Positions 43,987 to 53,571 of a stretch of 64,000 bases of DNA are shown here, one piece after another (the first letter of the stretch is position 1; each line of letters begins with the position of its first letter). Under the pieces are notes generated by a model. It worked only from the letters and a program-made list of their open reading frames with translations. It was not told the DNA's origin and made no database searches. The position numbers were made by a program, and so were the translations under genes. Source of the stretch: Hydrogenovibrio sp965140365. Its GTDB lineage: Bacteria > Pseudomonadota > Gammaproteobacteria > Thiomicrospirales > Thiomicrospiraceae. The stretch lies in assembly GCA_965140365.1 (NCBI GenBank), contig OZ223196.1; one strand, given 5' to 3'.

Positions 43987-45106
43987 TTTACCCGCCAAGG
44001 AAAAAGTCTATCGCCAAAACAAAGGGCTTTTGGTTTCTTTGCACATTGATGGTTGGTTGCTACTTGGTATTCTCGGTTTGATTGTGATTGGTAGCCTCGT
44101 TGTATTCAGTGCTTCCGGTGCGGATATAGAAGTACTCTCACGTCATATGGTACGAGTCGGCTTTGCCTTCGCACTCATGATTCTGTTTGCCCAAATCCCG
44201 CCCAACCTCCTAATGGTTTACACCCCTTGGGTTTTCGCCATTGGCACCCTCATGCTGATCAGCGTTCTGCTGTTTGGGGACTTCGGTAAAGGGGCCAAAC
44301 GCTGGCTGGACTTAGGCTTTTTCCGATTCCAGCCGTCGGAAATCATGAAACTCGCCCTTCCCATGATGATTGCCTGGCTATTCGCGCACGACACCTTACC
44401 GCCCTCCAACAAAAAAATGCTGGTCGGCATTGGATTGGTTGGTTTGATTTCGGGGTTGATTATCGTTCAACCGGATTTAGGAACGTCTATCCTGATTGCC
44501 ATGAGTGGTTTATTTGTCTTGTTCTTTGCCGGTCTGTCCTGGAAGTTCATTTTATCGGCCATGGCCTTGGTCGCCGCGAGCTTACCGATCATCTGGAACT
44601 TTTATATGTACGATTACCAAAAACAACGGGTTTTAACCTTCCTCAACCCAGAATCCGACCCGCTGGGTACCGGCTACCACATTATCCAATCCAAAATCGC
44701 CATCGGCTCCGGCGGCATTGAAGGCAAAGGGTTTATGGGCAGTACACAAGCCCACCTGGAATTCCTGCCCGAAAGCACCACCGATTTCATTTTTTCAGTA
44801 CTGGCTGAGGAATTCGGTTTAATCGGCGTCGCCATCTTGCTACTGCTTTATTTACTGGTCATCGCCCGCGGACTCTACATCGCTTACCAAGCCCAAGAAA
44901 ACTTCGCACGTTTGGCGGCCGCCAGTCTGGTGATGACCCTCTTCGTTTACGTGTTCGTGAATATCGGCATGGTCAGTGGCCTCCTCCCCGTTGTTGGCCT
45001 GCCTTTACCCCTACTGAGTTATGGCGGAAGCTCGCTGGTCACGTTAATGGTCAGCTTCGGCATTCTCATGTCGATCCACACCCATAAAAGATTGCTTACC
45101 TCATAA
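43976..45106 (+). CDS. rodA: peptidoglycan glycosyltransferase RodA
   Basis: RodA polymerises lipid II into glycan strands during elongation (SEDS family). The 376-residue protein has about ten membrane segments, and conserved SEDS segments such as GKGAKRWLDLGFFRFQPSEIMKL, QPDLGTS, the ESTTDFIFSVLAEEFG loop with the essential acidic residue, and PLLSYGGSSL near the end. It follows mrdA with overlapping ends. Confidence 0.96.
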   Translation: MRIDLPAKEKVYRQNKGLLVSLHIDGWLLLGILGLIVIGSLVVFSASGADIEVLSRHMVRVGFAFALMILFAQIPPNLLMVYTPWVFAIGTLMLISVLLFGDFGKGAKRWLDLGFFRFQPSEIMKLALPMMIAWLFAHDTLPPSNKKMLVGIGLVGLISGLIIVQPDLGTSILIAMSGLFVLFFAGLSWKFILSAMALVAASLPIIWNFYMYDYQKQRVLTFLNPESDPLGTGYHIIQSKIAIGSGGIEGKGFMGSTQAHLEFLPESTTDFIFSVLAEEFGLIGVAILLLLYLLVIARGLYIAYQAQENFARLAAASLVMTLFVYVFVNIGMVSGLLPVVGLPLPLLSYGGSSLVTLMVSFGILMSIHTHKRLLTS

Positions 45107-45242
45107 CAGCTCTAAAAACGGTTTCACCTCCATTGTTTTTCCATGCTTTTAAACGGGATAACGGAAGGGACTCTCTTTCGGTTTCTCCCGCTTTGTGTTA
45201 AATTACCGTGATTATTAATTGCTAAAAAGATACTGATATCCC

Positions 45243-46436
45243 ATGGTTAAGACGCTTGGTTTTATTTTCGCATGTTTCGCATTCCTCAACCCGGCTTGGG
45301 CCGACACAATTCAGACGGCCCCACCGGCCCAACCGGTTCCGCACGTCGTGCCGTCACCGCCCAAAACAGCGGCTGAAGCCTATATTCTCATTGACTACAA
45401 CAGTGGTAAAATCATTGCCAGCGACAATGCCGACATGCGCGTTGAGCCGGCTAGCTTAACCAAAATCATGACTGGCTATGTCGTGATTAATGAGTTGAGC
45501 AACGGCAATATCAGTTTAGACGATATGGTCACCATCTCTCCAAAAGCCTGGAAAATGCCCGGTTCTAAAATGTTTATCGAAGTCGGAAAAAAGGTTTCCG
45601 TCCGCGACTTAGTGAAAGGCATGGTCATCCAATCCGGCAACGATGCCAGTGTGGCTCTGGCCGAACACATTGCTGGTAGTGAAGAAGTGTTCGCCGAACT
45701 GATGAACAAATACGCCCAATCGCTTGGCATGAATCATACCCATTACATGAATGCCACCGGCCTTCCGAACCCGGACCATTACACCACGGCTGAAGACCTG
45801 TCCATTCTGGCACGCGCACTCATCACCAAATTCCCGGAAGAGTATAAGTGGTACGCACAAAAGAAATTTACCTTTAACGGTATCACTCAATACAACCGTA
45901 ACAAGTTACTTTGGCAAGACCCTTCCGTGGACGGTTTGAAAACCGGTCATACAGAATCCGCCGGTTATTGCCTAGTCACCTCCGCCAAACGTGACGATAT
46001 GCGTCTAATTTCTGTCGTACTGGGCACCAACAGTGCCAAACAACGTATTCAAGAAAGTCAAAAATTACTGAATTACGGTTTCCGCTTCTTCGAAACCCAT
46101 AAACTGTATCAGGCCGGACAGCGTTTGAACGATGCACGCGTTTGGGAAGGCCAACAGGATACCGTCGGACTCGGTTTGGCAAATGACCTTTATGTCACGA
46201 TTCCACGAGGTCAATATAAAAACTTAAAAATCGAATCCACCATTGACTCAAAAATCACGGCGCCAGTCGGCAAAGAACAACCGCTTGGCGAACTGAGTGT
46301 CTCATTAAATGACGAACCGATTACGCAGAAACCATTAATCAGCCTCTCGCCGGTAGAAGAAGGTTCTTTCTTCAAAAAAATCCTGGATCAGATTAAGCTG
46401 ATGTTTCAAAGCTTACTCGGGTTCCTCGGCCTTTAA
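45243..46436 (+). CDS. dacA: D-alanyl-D-alanine carboxypeptidase (PBP5/6 type)
   Basis: This enzyme trims the terminal D-Ala from peptidoglycan pentapeptides in the periplasm. The 397-residue protein has a signal peptide (cut likely after AWA near residue 20), SLTK in EPASLTKIMTGY, SGN in VIQSGNDASVALAEH, and KTG in DGLKTGHTESAGYC. A PBP5 C-terminal domain follows, then a final amphipathic helix (FFKKILDQIKLMFQSLLGF) that anchors it to the membrane. A following aminotransferase gene starts 14 bases downstream. The dacA/dacC distinction cannot be made here. Confidence 0.94.
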   Translation: MVKTLGFIFACFAFLNPAWADTIQTAPPAQPVPHVVPSPPKTAAEAYILIDYNSGKIIASDNADMRVEPASLTKIMTGYVVINELSNGNISLDDMVTISPKAWKMPGSKMFIEVGKKVSVRDLVKGMVIQSGNDASVALAEHIAGSEEVFAELMNKYAQSLGMNHTHYMNATGLPNPDHYTTAEDLSILARALITKFPEEYKWYAQKKFTFNGITQYNRNKLLWQDPSVDGLKTGHTESAGYCLVTSAKRDDMRLISVVLGTNSAKQRIQESQKLLNYGFRFFETHKLYQAGQRLNDARVWEGQQDTVGLGLANDLYVTIPRGQYKNLKIESTIDSKITAPVGKEQPLGELSVSLNDEPITQKPLISLSPVEEGSFFKKILDQIKLMFQSLLGFLGL

Positions 46437-46450
46437 TTAAAGGATAACCT

Positions 46451-47332
46451 ATGGGAAAATCACAACAAATCGCCTATTTAAACGGCGATTTTATTCCCAT
46501 TGAAAAAGCTCAAATTTCCCCCCAAGACAGGGGGTTTTTATTTGGTGACGGGGTCTATGAGGTCATTCCCGTCTACCAAAAGCAACTCTTCACATTTGAG
46601 CCCCACCTAAAACGCTTAAAAAACAGTCTTACCGCTACCGGGATCATGAACCCGCTGAATGATGAAGGCTGGCTCAAACTGCTGCAAAAACTAGTCGACA
46701 TCCACCCCTGGCCCGATCAATTTATTTATCTTCAAGTGACTCGCGGCATTCAAATGCAGCGCGACCATTTGCCAGCCGATGACTTAAGTCCGACACTCTA
46801 TGCCTATTCCAATGAACTGAAACCGGTTTCAGATGACATCAAAACACATGGCATCAAAGCCGTCACACTGGACGACCTGCGCTGGCAGCACTGCGACATA
46901 AAAGCGATTACCCTCTTGCCCAATATTCTGATGAAAATGACCGCCAAACAACAAGGGGCAGACGATGCCATTCTGATCGGACAAGACGGTTTCGTCACCG
47001 AAGGCACCTCCAGTAATCTGTTTATTGTTCACGACGGAAAACTGGCAACCCCCCCTCAAAGCTCCTCTTTGCTGTCCGGCATTACCCGAGAAGTCATTTT
47101 GTCGTTGGCGAAAGAGCATGATATGGCGTATCGCGAAGCCCCATTAACCCTTTCAAATTTGGAAGCCGCTGACGAAATTTGGTTAACCAGCTCAACCAAA
47201 TACGCCCTGCCGGTTACATCGCTTAATGGGCGTCCTGTCGGCAACGGCCATCCCGGCCAGGCCTGGCAAAAAATGCAACAACACTTTGAAAAAGCCAAAC
47301 AAGCCCATATAAATAAAAAATTGAACGCGTAA
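46451..47332 (+). CDS. dat: class IV aminotransferase, probable D-amino acid transaminase
   Basis: This PLP enzyme of 293 residues begins with IAYLNGDFIPIEKAQISPQDRGFLFGDGVYEV, as D-alanine aminotransferases do. The PLP-binding Lys is in CDIKAITLLPNIL, and the phosphate-binding part is in TEGTSSNLFIVHDG and LSGITREVIL. It would interconvert D-Ala and D-Glu for peptidoglycan. Its place right after dacA and before ybeD-lipB-lipA supports this role over branched-chain or aminodeoxychorismate activity. The CCAGGCCTGG copy at 47257-47266 encodes Gln-Ala-Trp. Confidence 0.85.
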   Translation: MGKSQQIAYLNGDFIPIEKAQISPQDRGFLFGDGVYEVIPVYQKQLFTFEPHLKRLKNSLTATGIMNPLNDEGWLKLLQKLVDIHPWPDQFIYLQVTRGIQMQRDHLPADDLSPTLYAYSNELKPVSDDIKTHGIKAVTLDDLRWQHCDIKAITLLPNILMKMTAKQQGADDAILIGQDGFVTEGTSSNLFIVHDGKLATPPQSSSLLSGITREVILSLAKEHDMAYREAPLTLSNLEAADEIWLTSSTKYALPVTSLNGRPVGNGHPGQAWQKMQQHFEKAKQAHINKKLNA

Positions 47333-47383
47333 CCCTCTCGAACAATAACGCCGATAAAAAGCAAACAACATGAGACACTGAAT

Positions 47384-47668
47384 ATGACGGTCGATTTACA
47401 CACTCCCGACAATGAATCCCTAATTGAGTTCCCTTGCGACTTCGAACTGAAAGCCATGGGGCGAAATAACGGCACACTGGTGGAAACCGTATTTGAAATC
47501 ACGCAAAAATACGCCCCGGATGTCTCACGAGACAATATCCGCATCAAAGACTCCAAAGGCAGTCGGTTTATTTCCGTCAACATTACCTTTCACGCCACCA
47601 GCCTCGAACAGTTGCACGGCGTTTACGGTGAACTGAAACAGCACCCTGAAATATTAATGACGCTCTGA
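47384..47668 (+). CDS. ybeD: DUF493 protein YbeD
   Basis: This 94-residue protein belongs to the YbeD (DUF493) family, recognised by LIEFPCDFELKAMGRNN near the start and the GSRFISVNITFHATSLEQL strand. The fold resembles ACT-like regulatory domains. It sits between dat and lipB in many gammaproteobacteria and has been suggested to affect lipoate metabolism; the molecular role is unproven. It lies 6 bases before lipB. Confidence 0.9.
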   Translation: MTVDLHTPDNESLIEFPCDFELKAMGRNNGTLVETVFEITQKYAPDVSRDNIRIKDSKGSRFISVNITFHATSLEQLHGVYGELKQHPEILMTL

Positions 47669-47674
47669 TCCGTT

Positions 47675-48337
47675 ATGCCCGTTCACATTCGAGTACTCGG
47701 CCTGCAACCTTATAATGAAACCTGGCAGGCCATGCAAAATTTTACCAACGAACGTACCGATGACACGGACGATCAAATCTGGCTGGTCAACCACCCGCCG
47801 GTCTTTACCCAAGGCTTGAACGGTGATGCCAAACACTTGCTCGGACACGCCCTCGAAAACGACATCCCTATTATCCAAACCGACCGGGGCGGTCAAGTCA
47901 CCTACCACGGCCCCGGACAAGCGGTCGTCTATTTATTGTTGGATCTCAAACGTGCCAAACTTGGCGTTCGTGACCTGATCAGTCGAATGGAAAACGCCAT
48001 TATCGCCTACCTGGACACCCTCCACATAGAAGCAACAGCTCGCTCCGATGCGCCTGGTGTTTACGTTAACGGTGACAAAATCGCCTCCCTAGGCTTAAAA
48101 ATCCGAAAACAACGCACCTATCATGGCTTAGCACTCAATCTCGCGATGGACATGACGCCTTTTCACTGGATCACCCCCTGTGGCTTGGAAGGCATTCAAA
48201 TGACTCAAATTGCCGATGAATTAGAAGATGCGACGGCCGTTCCCGACATGAACGCCTGCCTGACAGAATTGAGTCAAATTTTATTGGCTCACCTTGAACC
48301 GGAAATCACCGACGAACACCCGGCATTTCTTGAATAA
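47675..48337 (+). CDS. lipB: octanoyl-[ACP]:protein N-octanoyltransferase LipB
   Basis: LipB moves octanoate from acyl carrier protein to the lipoyl domains of target enzymes, the first step of lipoate synthesis. The 220-residue protein has RGGQVTYHGPGQAVVYLLLDL, a KIASLGLKIRKQRTYHGLALN stretch with the conserved Lys, and the catalytic Cys in ITPCGLEG. lipA follows 51 bases downstream. Confidence 0.95.
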   Translation: MPVHIRVLGLQPYNETWQAMQNFTNERTDDTDDQIWLVNHPPVFTQGLNGDAKHLLGHALENDIPIIQTDRGGQVTYHGPGQAVVYLLLDLKRAKLGVRDLISRMENAIIAYLDTLHIEATARSDAPGVYVNGDKIASLGLKIRKQRTYHGLALNLAMDMTPFHWITPCGLEGIQMTQIADELEDATAVPDMNACLTELSQILLAHLEPEITDEHPAFLE

Positions 48338-48388
48338 AATCGCTTTGGCACTATAATAACGTCTTTGTTTTATTAGGTTTTCCAGCTT

Positions 48389-49402
48389 ATGACGTCACCA
48401 CAAATGCACGAAATTTCACTCGACGCCATCACCGGCTTGCAAAAAGACAGCCTGAAAGCGCGTAACGAACAGATGTCAAAAGGCGAATACAAAACCAAAT
48501 CGCTGAAACACCGGCCGGACCCAAACCAGCCCAAGCTCAAAAAACCCAGTTGGATTAAAGCCAAGCTGCCATCCGCGAAACACATTGGCCGCGTCAAAGA
48601 GCTCAAACAAATTCTAAGAGAACAAGGCTTAAACTCGGTGTGTGAAGAAGCATCCTGCCCCAACCTGGGCGAATGCTTCGGTCATGGTACCGCCACGTTT
48701 ATGATAATGGGCCACATCTGCACCCGGAAATGCCCTTTTTGCGATGTCACCCACGGCCGCCCGAATGCGTTGGACGACAATGAACCACAACACTTGGCCA
48801 AAACCATTGCCGCCATGCAATTGAATTACGTTGTCATCACTTCCGTCGATCGAGACGACTTGCGAGACGGTGGTGCCAATCACTTTTTGCAGTGTATTGA
48901 AGCCATTCGAACCACCACACCGGACGTCAAAATCGAAACACTGGTGCCGGATTTTCGCGGTCGCCTGAGCGTTGCGCTGAAGACCCTATCGCAATCCGCT
49001 CCGGACGTACTGAACCATAACCTGGAAACCATTCCCCGCCTCTATGACGAGGCACGCCCGGGAGCCGATTACCAAGCCTCCTTAGACTTGCTGAAACGCT
49101 TTAAAGACATGCGTCCGGAAACCACCACCAAATCCGGCCTGATGGTCGGACTGGGCGAGGAGATGGACGAAATTCTGGATGTCATGCGGGATTTACGAGC
49201 GCACGATGTGGAAATGCTAACCATCGGTCAATACCTACAACCTTCTGACTTCCATCTCGGCGTCAAACGTTATTGGACACCGGACGAATTCAAGCAACTG
49301 GAAGTGGCCGGCTTGGAAATGGGCTTCACTCACGTGGCATCCGGCCCGATGGTTCGTTCTTCGTATCATGCCGACCTCCAGGCACAGGGCCAATTTGCTT
49401 AA
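48389..49402 (+). CDS. lipA: lipoyl synthase LipA
   Basis: LipA is a radical-SAM enzyme that inserts two sulfurs into octanoyl groups. The 337-residue protein has the auxiliary cluster motif CEEASCPNLGEC, the radical-SAM motif CTRKCPFC, and the C-terminal RSSY that ligates the auxiliary cluster. An N-terminal extension of about 60 basic residues precedes the core. It acts directly after LipB. Confidence 0.97.
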   Translation: MTSPQMHEISLDAITGLQKDSLKARNEQMSKGEYKTKSLKHRPDPNQPKLKKPSWIKAKLPSAKHIGRVKELKQILREQGLNSVCEEASCPNLGECFGHGTATFMIMGHICTRKCPFCDVTHGRPNALDDNEPQHLAKTIAAMQLNYVVITSVDRDDLRDGGANHFLQCIEAIRTTTPDVKIETLVPDFRGRLSVALKTLSQSAPDVLNHNLETIPRLYDEARPGADYQASLDLLKRFKDMRPETTTKSGLMVGLGEEMDEILDVMRDLRAHDVEMLTIGQYLQPSDFHLGVKRYWTPDEFKQLEVAGLEMGFTHVASGPMVRSSYHADLQAQGQFA

Positions 49403-49426
49403 TCGTCTTACATAGGACTCCCGATT

Positions 49427-50290
49427 ATGAATAATGCCATTCAGCGTTTCTTATTCAAACACCTCAATATCCGTGGGCAGCACCTGCAAATTGACCAGGC
49501 CTGGCAGGAAATGATAAAAGACCGCCACTATACCGCGCCTTTGACCAAGGTGCTGGGTGAATTGACCGCCATGGCCGTGATGCTCGCCAACGGCATGAAA
49601 CACACCGGCAAAGTCTCCATTCAAGTACAGGGAAAAGGGCCGGTGAACTTATTAGTGGTCGAATCCACACACGACTTGAAAATACGCGGTGTTGCCAAAA
49701 CCAATGCCACTCTGTCCACCGAATCCACACTGGAAGAACTGCTCGGCGATGGTCAAATACTGGTCACCATGGAAAACACTCAAACAAACGGCATTTTCCA
49801 ATCCTATGTACCGCGTGAAGAAAACGACATCGCCCAGTCGTTTGAGGCCTTTTTGAGTCAGTCCGAGCAACAACCTTCCAAACTATGGCTGGCCGCCAAC
49901 GAAAGCGGCATTGGCGGCGTCATGATCCAGAAAATGCCCACCACCGATGAGCAAGACGAAGATGGCTGGGAGCGCATCTATATGCTTACCGACACCTTAA
50001 AGGATGAGGAACTGATTGGACTGGATGCGCGCACCCTGTTGCATCGGTTATTCCATGAAGAAACCATCGAACTGTTCGAGTCCCAAGATATTGAATTCGA
50101 ATGCCCGCAAGATCGAAAAAAAGTGGAAGACATGCTGCTATCACTCGGCGAGGCTGAAGCACGCAAAATTCTGGAAGAACACGGTGAAATTGTCGTACAC
50201 AATGAAATCTGCAACTATCACATCCGCTTCACAGAAGAAGATGTTGACGCCCTGTTCAAGGCATCGCCAGACTCACCGTTACTCAGCTAA
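49427..50290 (+). CDS. hslO: Hsp33 chaperone HslO with an incomplete zinc-cysteine site
   Basis: Hsp33 is a cytoplasmic holdase switched on by oxidation of four zinc-bound cysteines. The 287-residue protein has the usual N-terminal domain (RGQHLQIDQAWQEM, ANGMKHTGKVSIQVQGKGP) and linker. At the C-terminal switch it has FECPQD where the family has C-x-C, and NEICNY where it has C-x-x-C. Only Cys226 and Cys262 remain, 36 residues apart like the outer two cysteines of the E. coli protein; the other two are Gln228 and Asn259. Redox control must be altered or lost. It converges on ycjF with only 2 bases between stops. The CCAGGCCTGG copy at 49495-49504 encodes Gln-Ala-Trp. Confidence 0.93.
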   Translation: MNNAIQRFLFKHLNIRGQHLQIDQAWQEMIKDRHYTAPLTKVLGELTAMAVMLANGMKHTGKVSIQVQGKGPVNLLVVESTHDLKIRGVAKTNATLSTESTLEELLGDGQILVTMENTQTNGIFQSYVPREENDIAQSFEAFLSQSEQQPSKLWLAANESGIGGVMIQKMPTTDEQDEDGWERIYMLTDTLKDEELIGLDARTLLHRLFHEETIELFESQDIEFECPQDRKKVEDMLLSLGEAEARKILEEHGEIVVHNEICNYHIRFTEEDVDALFKASPDSPLLS

Positions 50291-50292
50291 AA

Positions 50293-51234
50293 TTATTCGG
50301 CAAACGCCTGATCCAACTGTCGAATTAAAGAACGGCCCAAACGGTAATTCAAGCCGCCGGCGGCGATGGCTTCGGTGGAACCTTCCAGCACCTTTGCGCC
50401 GATTCCACCCCCTATCTGCGAAACCACTTCATCGCTCAACAAATCCACTACTGACGTGACCGCCAAGCCCTCCAAGGCCAAACGCAACAGACGCCAGTTC
50501 CCAGCCCAACCTGTTCGCAAACCATACACCTGAGCAATCAAACGCAAAGTCCGCATGCCCATCCATAGGAACAAAATAGATTGAATCAAGCTATTTGGGC
50601 TTAGAAACGCCAAGCCGCCGGATGTCATCGACACTTTATTGAGCTGCTTTTTAGCCGTCACTTGAATCGGCAAAACCACACGATCACGATAGATCATCAA
50701 CACCTCATCATTGGAATGGTGGGAACGAAGTGCTTGATGAAATTCCTGATAACAATGCCGAGCAAACGAGCTGCCGGACTGCAAGTTTTCACGGCGTTTC
50801 AAAGCCGCCAAAGTCGCGGTTTTATCGTCTTTGCGCTGAAGAGCATCTAAAGAGTCTGACACACTCAAAAAGCGCTTGATTGAAAGATAGCCTCGCCATT
50901 CTCGTAACACGAAAGCCAATAGCAATAAAACAAAGACAAACAAAATCGCGGATAGCGTGATTGACAGCCAAGGGGTTGAGTCCGTCAACGCTCGAATCAT
51001 CAACATGGCATCGGTTAGGCCAAACGCAATCATCACCAACACGGCCGCCAATATCAACCATCCTCCTAACCGAAAAGCCGGTACAACCGATTTTTGTTCG
51101 ATAACAGGCTGTTCATCTATTGCATCATCAAGATGAATTTCCGGCTGCGACTGATTCAACGTTTTTTCCGAAATTCTAGAACGATATTCCGGGATATAAC
51201 GCTGAGACAATGGTTCTTGATCATCCTGACTCAT
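50293..51234 (-). CDS. ycjF: DUF697 membrane protein YcjF
   Basis: This 313-residue inner-membrane protein has two close transmembrane segments (about residues 55-75 and 88-108), a cytoplasmic helical part, and a C-terminal DUF697 region (RLIAQVYGLRTGWAGNWRLLRLALEGLAVTSVVD, GGGIGAKVLEGSTEA, GLNYRLGR). This is the YcjF family. Its function is unknown, but it is nearly always paired with the P-loop protein YcjX, as here; their ends overlap by 4 bases. Confidence 0.9.
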   Translation of the reverse strand: MSQDDQEPLSQRYIPEYRSRISEKTLNQSQPEIHLDDAIDEQPVIEQKSVVPAFRLGGWLILAAVLVMIAFGLTDAMLMIRALTDSTPWLSITLSAILFVFVLLLLAFVLREWRGYLSIKRFLSVSDSLDALQRKDDKTATLAALKRRENLQSGSSFARHCYQEFHQALRSHHSNDEVLMIYRDRVVLPIQVTAKKQLNKVSMTSGGLAFLSPNSLIQSILFLWMGMRTLRLIAQVYGLRTGWAGNWRLLRLALEGLAVTSVVDLLSDEVVSQIGGGIGAKVLEGSTEAIAAGGLNYRLGRSLIRQLDQAFAE

Positions 51235-52640
51235 GAGACCCCCAGTAAATATTCAAATAATCGATCAACGCCTTGGGAATGCTGCATACGCTTCCACCAA
51301 TCCTTCGGAACACCCGCCTTTAAATAAGGGTAATTTTCATGTTCCCCCAATTCAGACATAGTTTCTGGCAAGGGTTCAAAAACCGCTTCTGTATAGTCCC
51401 CTGATCGATTGGTATAACGCAGGGCCTCCGATATCTCACCTGGGTCAGTCACCTGCAAGGCCGAGGCTAAAAAATGCTGAAAATCCACCTGCTGTTCACT
51501 CAATTGCGCACGCGCCCCTGAGGTGATTTCCTGTAGTAATTTCAACAGAGCGCCATGTTGAGACGCTGGCACCAGATCCACTTTTGTAGCCACAAAGGCC
51601 ACACGAGAAAATTCCGACCGACTTAAAACCCCAGGCTTATACCATTTAGAGCGCCCTTTTACCAAAACCGACGACAAGTGAGAGACGGTTTCTTTAAGTT
51701 GATTGAGGTGCGCCCGACCATGGCTTAAGCCCTCAAGCACATCCACCAACACCACTTGCTTATCCGCCTTCAAAAAATAAGCCTCCCGTAAGGGTTTCAG
51801 CCAACGGGTTTGAAAAACTTGATACCCTTGTGTAAAACGTTGTGTCCAAGGGTGAGCCGGATCACTGCATATTGATGTCGGCAAAGGGGCGAAGCCATGC
51901 CGTTGCCAGTCAAAGTCACTGTCGGGCAATAATAAAGCTCCCGGTTGCAGCAGTGTAATGCCCCCCGCTTTCGCTTTTTGAAGATAATCCCGATAAGCGG
52001 AAATGTAACCCTCCACCACATCATCGTTTGGCATTTGATCAAAATCAAACACATCGGTAAACGCCTGCCACTGCTGAGCAAAAAAACGCTGAGGACGGTT
52101 TGACTGCTGTGCCCAGGACGAATCCGACCAGGCCACAAACGGTTTTTCTAACATCGGCAAATCCGTCAACCACTCACCCGGATAATCGTAAAATCGAAAA
52201 ACCACCTGACGTTTGCGCCCTAAAGCACGTTTCACCCAAAAACTGGCCCGCAGTGTCAGCACCAATTCAAAACCATAAATGGCCTCTGTCGGTGGGGGCC
52301 AATGCCCATTCTCCAAGGCATCTAAACTTTGCTCCAAAGGGAAAACCGCTTCATATGGAATCGGATTCAAGGTCACGTCTTCCACCAAATCGAGTGGCAA
52401 AGCCTTTAAAAGCGGTAGGTTTATGCTTGCGCGATGCCGTTCCATCAACAAAGCCATCAGCGAGGTAAACAACATAGACTTACCACTCCGACTCAACCCC
52501 GTCATCATGATATTGTGTACTCGGCGACTTCCCCAGTGCTCCAACCAATCACTGCCACGGTTCAACACTGTGCCAACGGTTTTTATGAATGTCTGAAAAG
52601 CATTTTTTCGCATGCCTTTACGCATATATTCAGGCGACAC
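51231..52640 (-). CDS. ycjX: YcjX-family P-loop NTPase
   Basis: This 469-residue protein has the Walker A motif GLSRSGKS near residue 50 and a later FYDYPGEWLTDLP, which resembles the switch (DxPG) region of GTPases. The pattern VRVHNI...MTGLSRSGKSMLFTSL is typical of the YcjX (DUF463) family, often associated with stress responses. The biochemical role is unknown. The start is a GTG at 52640 with AGGAG 6 bases upstream. It overlaps ycjF by 4 bases (ATGA). Confidence 0.9.
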   Translation of the reverse strand: MSPEYMRKGMRKNAFQTFIKTVGTVLNRGSDWLEHWGSRRVHNIMMTGLSRSGKSMLFTSLMALLMERHRASINLPLLKALPLDLVEDVTLNPIPYEAVFPLEQSLDALENGHWPPPTEAIYGFELVLTLRASFWVKRALGRKRQVVFRFYDYPGEWLTDLPMLEKPFVAWSDSSWAQQSNRPQRFFAQQWQAFTDVFDFDQMPNDDVVEGYISAYRDYLQKAKAGGITLLQPGALLLPDSDFDWQRHGFAPLPTSICSDPAHPWTQRFTQGYQVFQTRWLKPLREAYFLKADKQVVLVDVLEGLSHGRAHLNQLKETVSHLSSVLVKGRSKWYKPGVLSRSEFSRVAFVATKVDLVPASQHGALLKLLQEITSGARAQLSEQQVDFQHFLASALQVTDPGEISEALRYTNRSGDYTEAVFEPLPETMSELGEHENYPYLKAGVPKDWWKRMQHSQGVDRLFEYLLGVS

Positions 52641-52692
52641 AAAGGACTCCTAACAAAATAAACTTTCTCTTCGGGATGAGCTTCATGTCTAT

Positions 52693-53466
52693 TTAATCAT
52701 CTTGTTTCCGCGTAAAGACCCAGTCTTTTTCGGACGATAAATCCGGCGCAAAACGATAGCCATCGTAATCGAAATACTTTAAATCCTCGACCTGCTCCAC
52801 TTGGTTTACGGCGGCATAGCGCGCCATCAAACCACGCGCCCGTTTGGCGTAAAAACTGATCATTTTATATTGACCGTTTTTCCAGTCTTTGAACTGCGGC
52901 GTAATGATATCGGCGTTCAACTCTTTTTTCTTAATCGCTTTAAAATATTCATTGGAGGCTAGGTTCACCACCAAACGACTGTCTTGTGCCGCCAACTGTT
53001 GATTTAAGGCCTCCGTCAACTCGCTTCCCCAAAAGGCATACAAATCTTTTCCGGCGGGGTTGGCGAACTTGGTGCCCATTTCCAAACGATAAGGCAAAAT
53101 CCTATCCAAGGGTTTCAATACACCGTACAAGCCGGACAAAATACGCAGATGAGTTTGCAAATAGGACATTTGATTCTCATTAAGCGAAGAGGCTTCCAGC
53201 CCTTGATAAACATCCCCTTTAAACAACAATACCGCTTGTTTGGCTTGTTCGCCAAACGGTTGTTCCCAGGCTTGGAAACGCTCGTAATTTAACTCGGCCA
53301 ACTTGTCACTTAGATGCATCAACCCGGCGATATCCACCGGCCCGAGTTGTTTTAAATCATCAATCAAGCGTTGTGATTGCGCAAGGAAATCGGCCTCAGA
53401 GGACGGTACGGATGCCGGGGCCGGCGTTTCATCCAACGCTTTGGCCGGCGAGACTAAAAACAACAT
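52693..53466 (-). CDS. yaaA: peroxide stress protein YaaA
   Basis: This 257-residue DUF328 protein begins MLFLVSPAKALDE and has the conserved LSGLYGVLKPLDRILPYRLEMGTK, FWGSELTEALNQQL and a C-terminal KRARGLMARYA segment. YaaA lowers free iron during peroxide stress in E. coli and binds DNA. It is a single gene on the minus strand, 53 bases upstream of ycjX. Confidence 0.93.
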   Translation of the reverse strand: MLFLVSPAKALDETPAPASVPSSEADFLAQSQRLIDDLKQLGPVDIAGLMHLSDKLAELNYERFQAWEQPFGEQAKQAVLLFKGDVYQGLEASSLNENQMSYLQTHLRILSGLYGVLKPLDRILPYRLEMGTKFANPAGKDLYAFWGSELTEALNQQLAAQDSRLVVNLASNEYFKAIKKKELNADIITPQFKDWKNGQYKMISFYAKRARGLMARYAAVNQVEQVEDLKYFDYDGYRFAPDLSSEKDWVFTRKQDD

Positions 53467-53520
53467 ATTTGCTCCTAGGAAGGAAAATTCAAATGAAACT
53501 TATTTTAGCGTCAAAACGCA

Positions 53521-53545
53521 AAAAGGGAAGCCACGCTTCCCTTTT
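53521..53545. terminator. rho-independent terminator
   Basis: A GGGAAGC CAC GCTTCCC stem with A- and T-runs ends the minus-strand HicA-like gene. Confidence 0.88.
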
Positions 53546-53571
53546 CGGTTTAACAATCTTTTGTCATCCGC

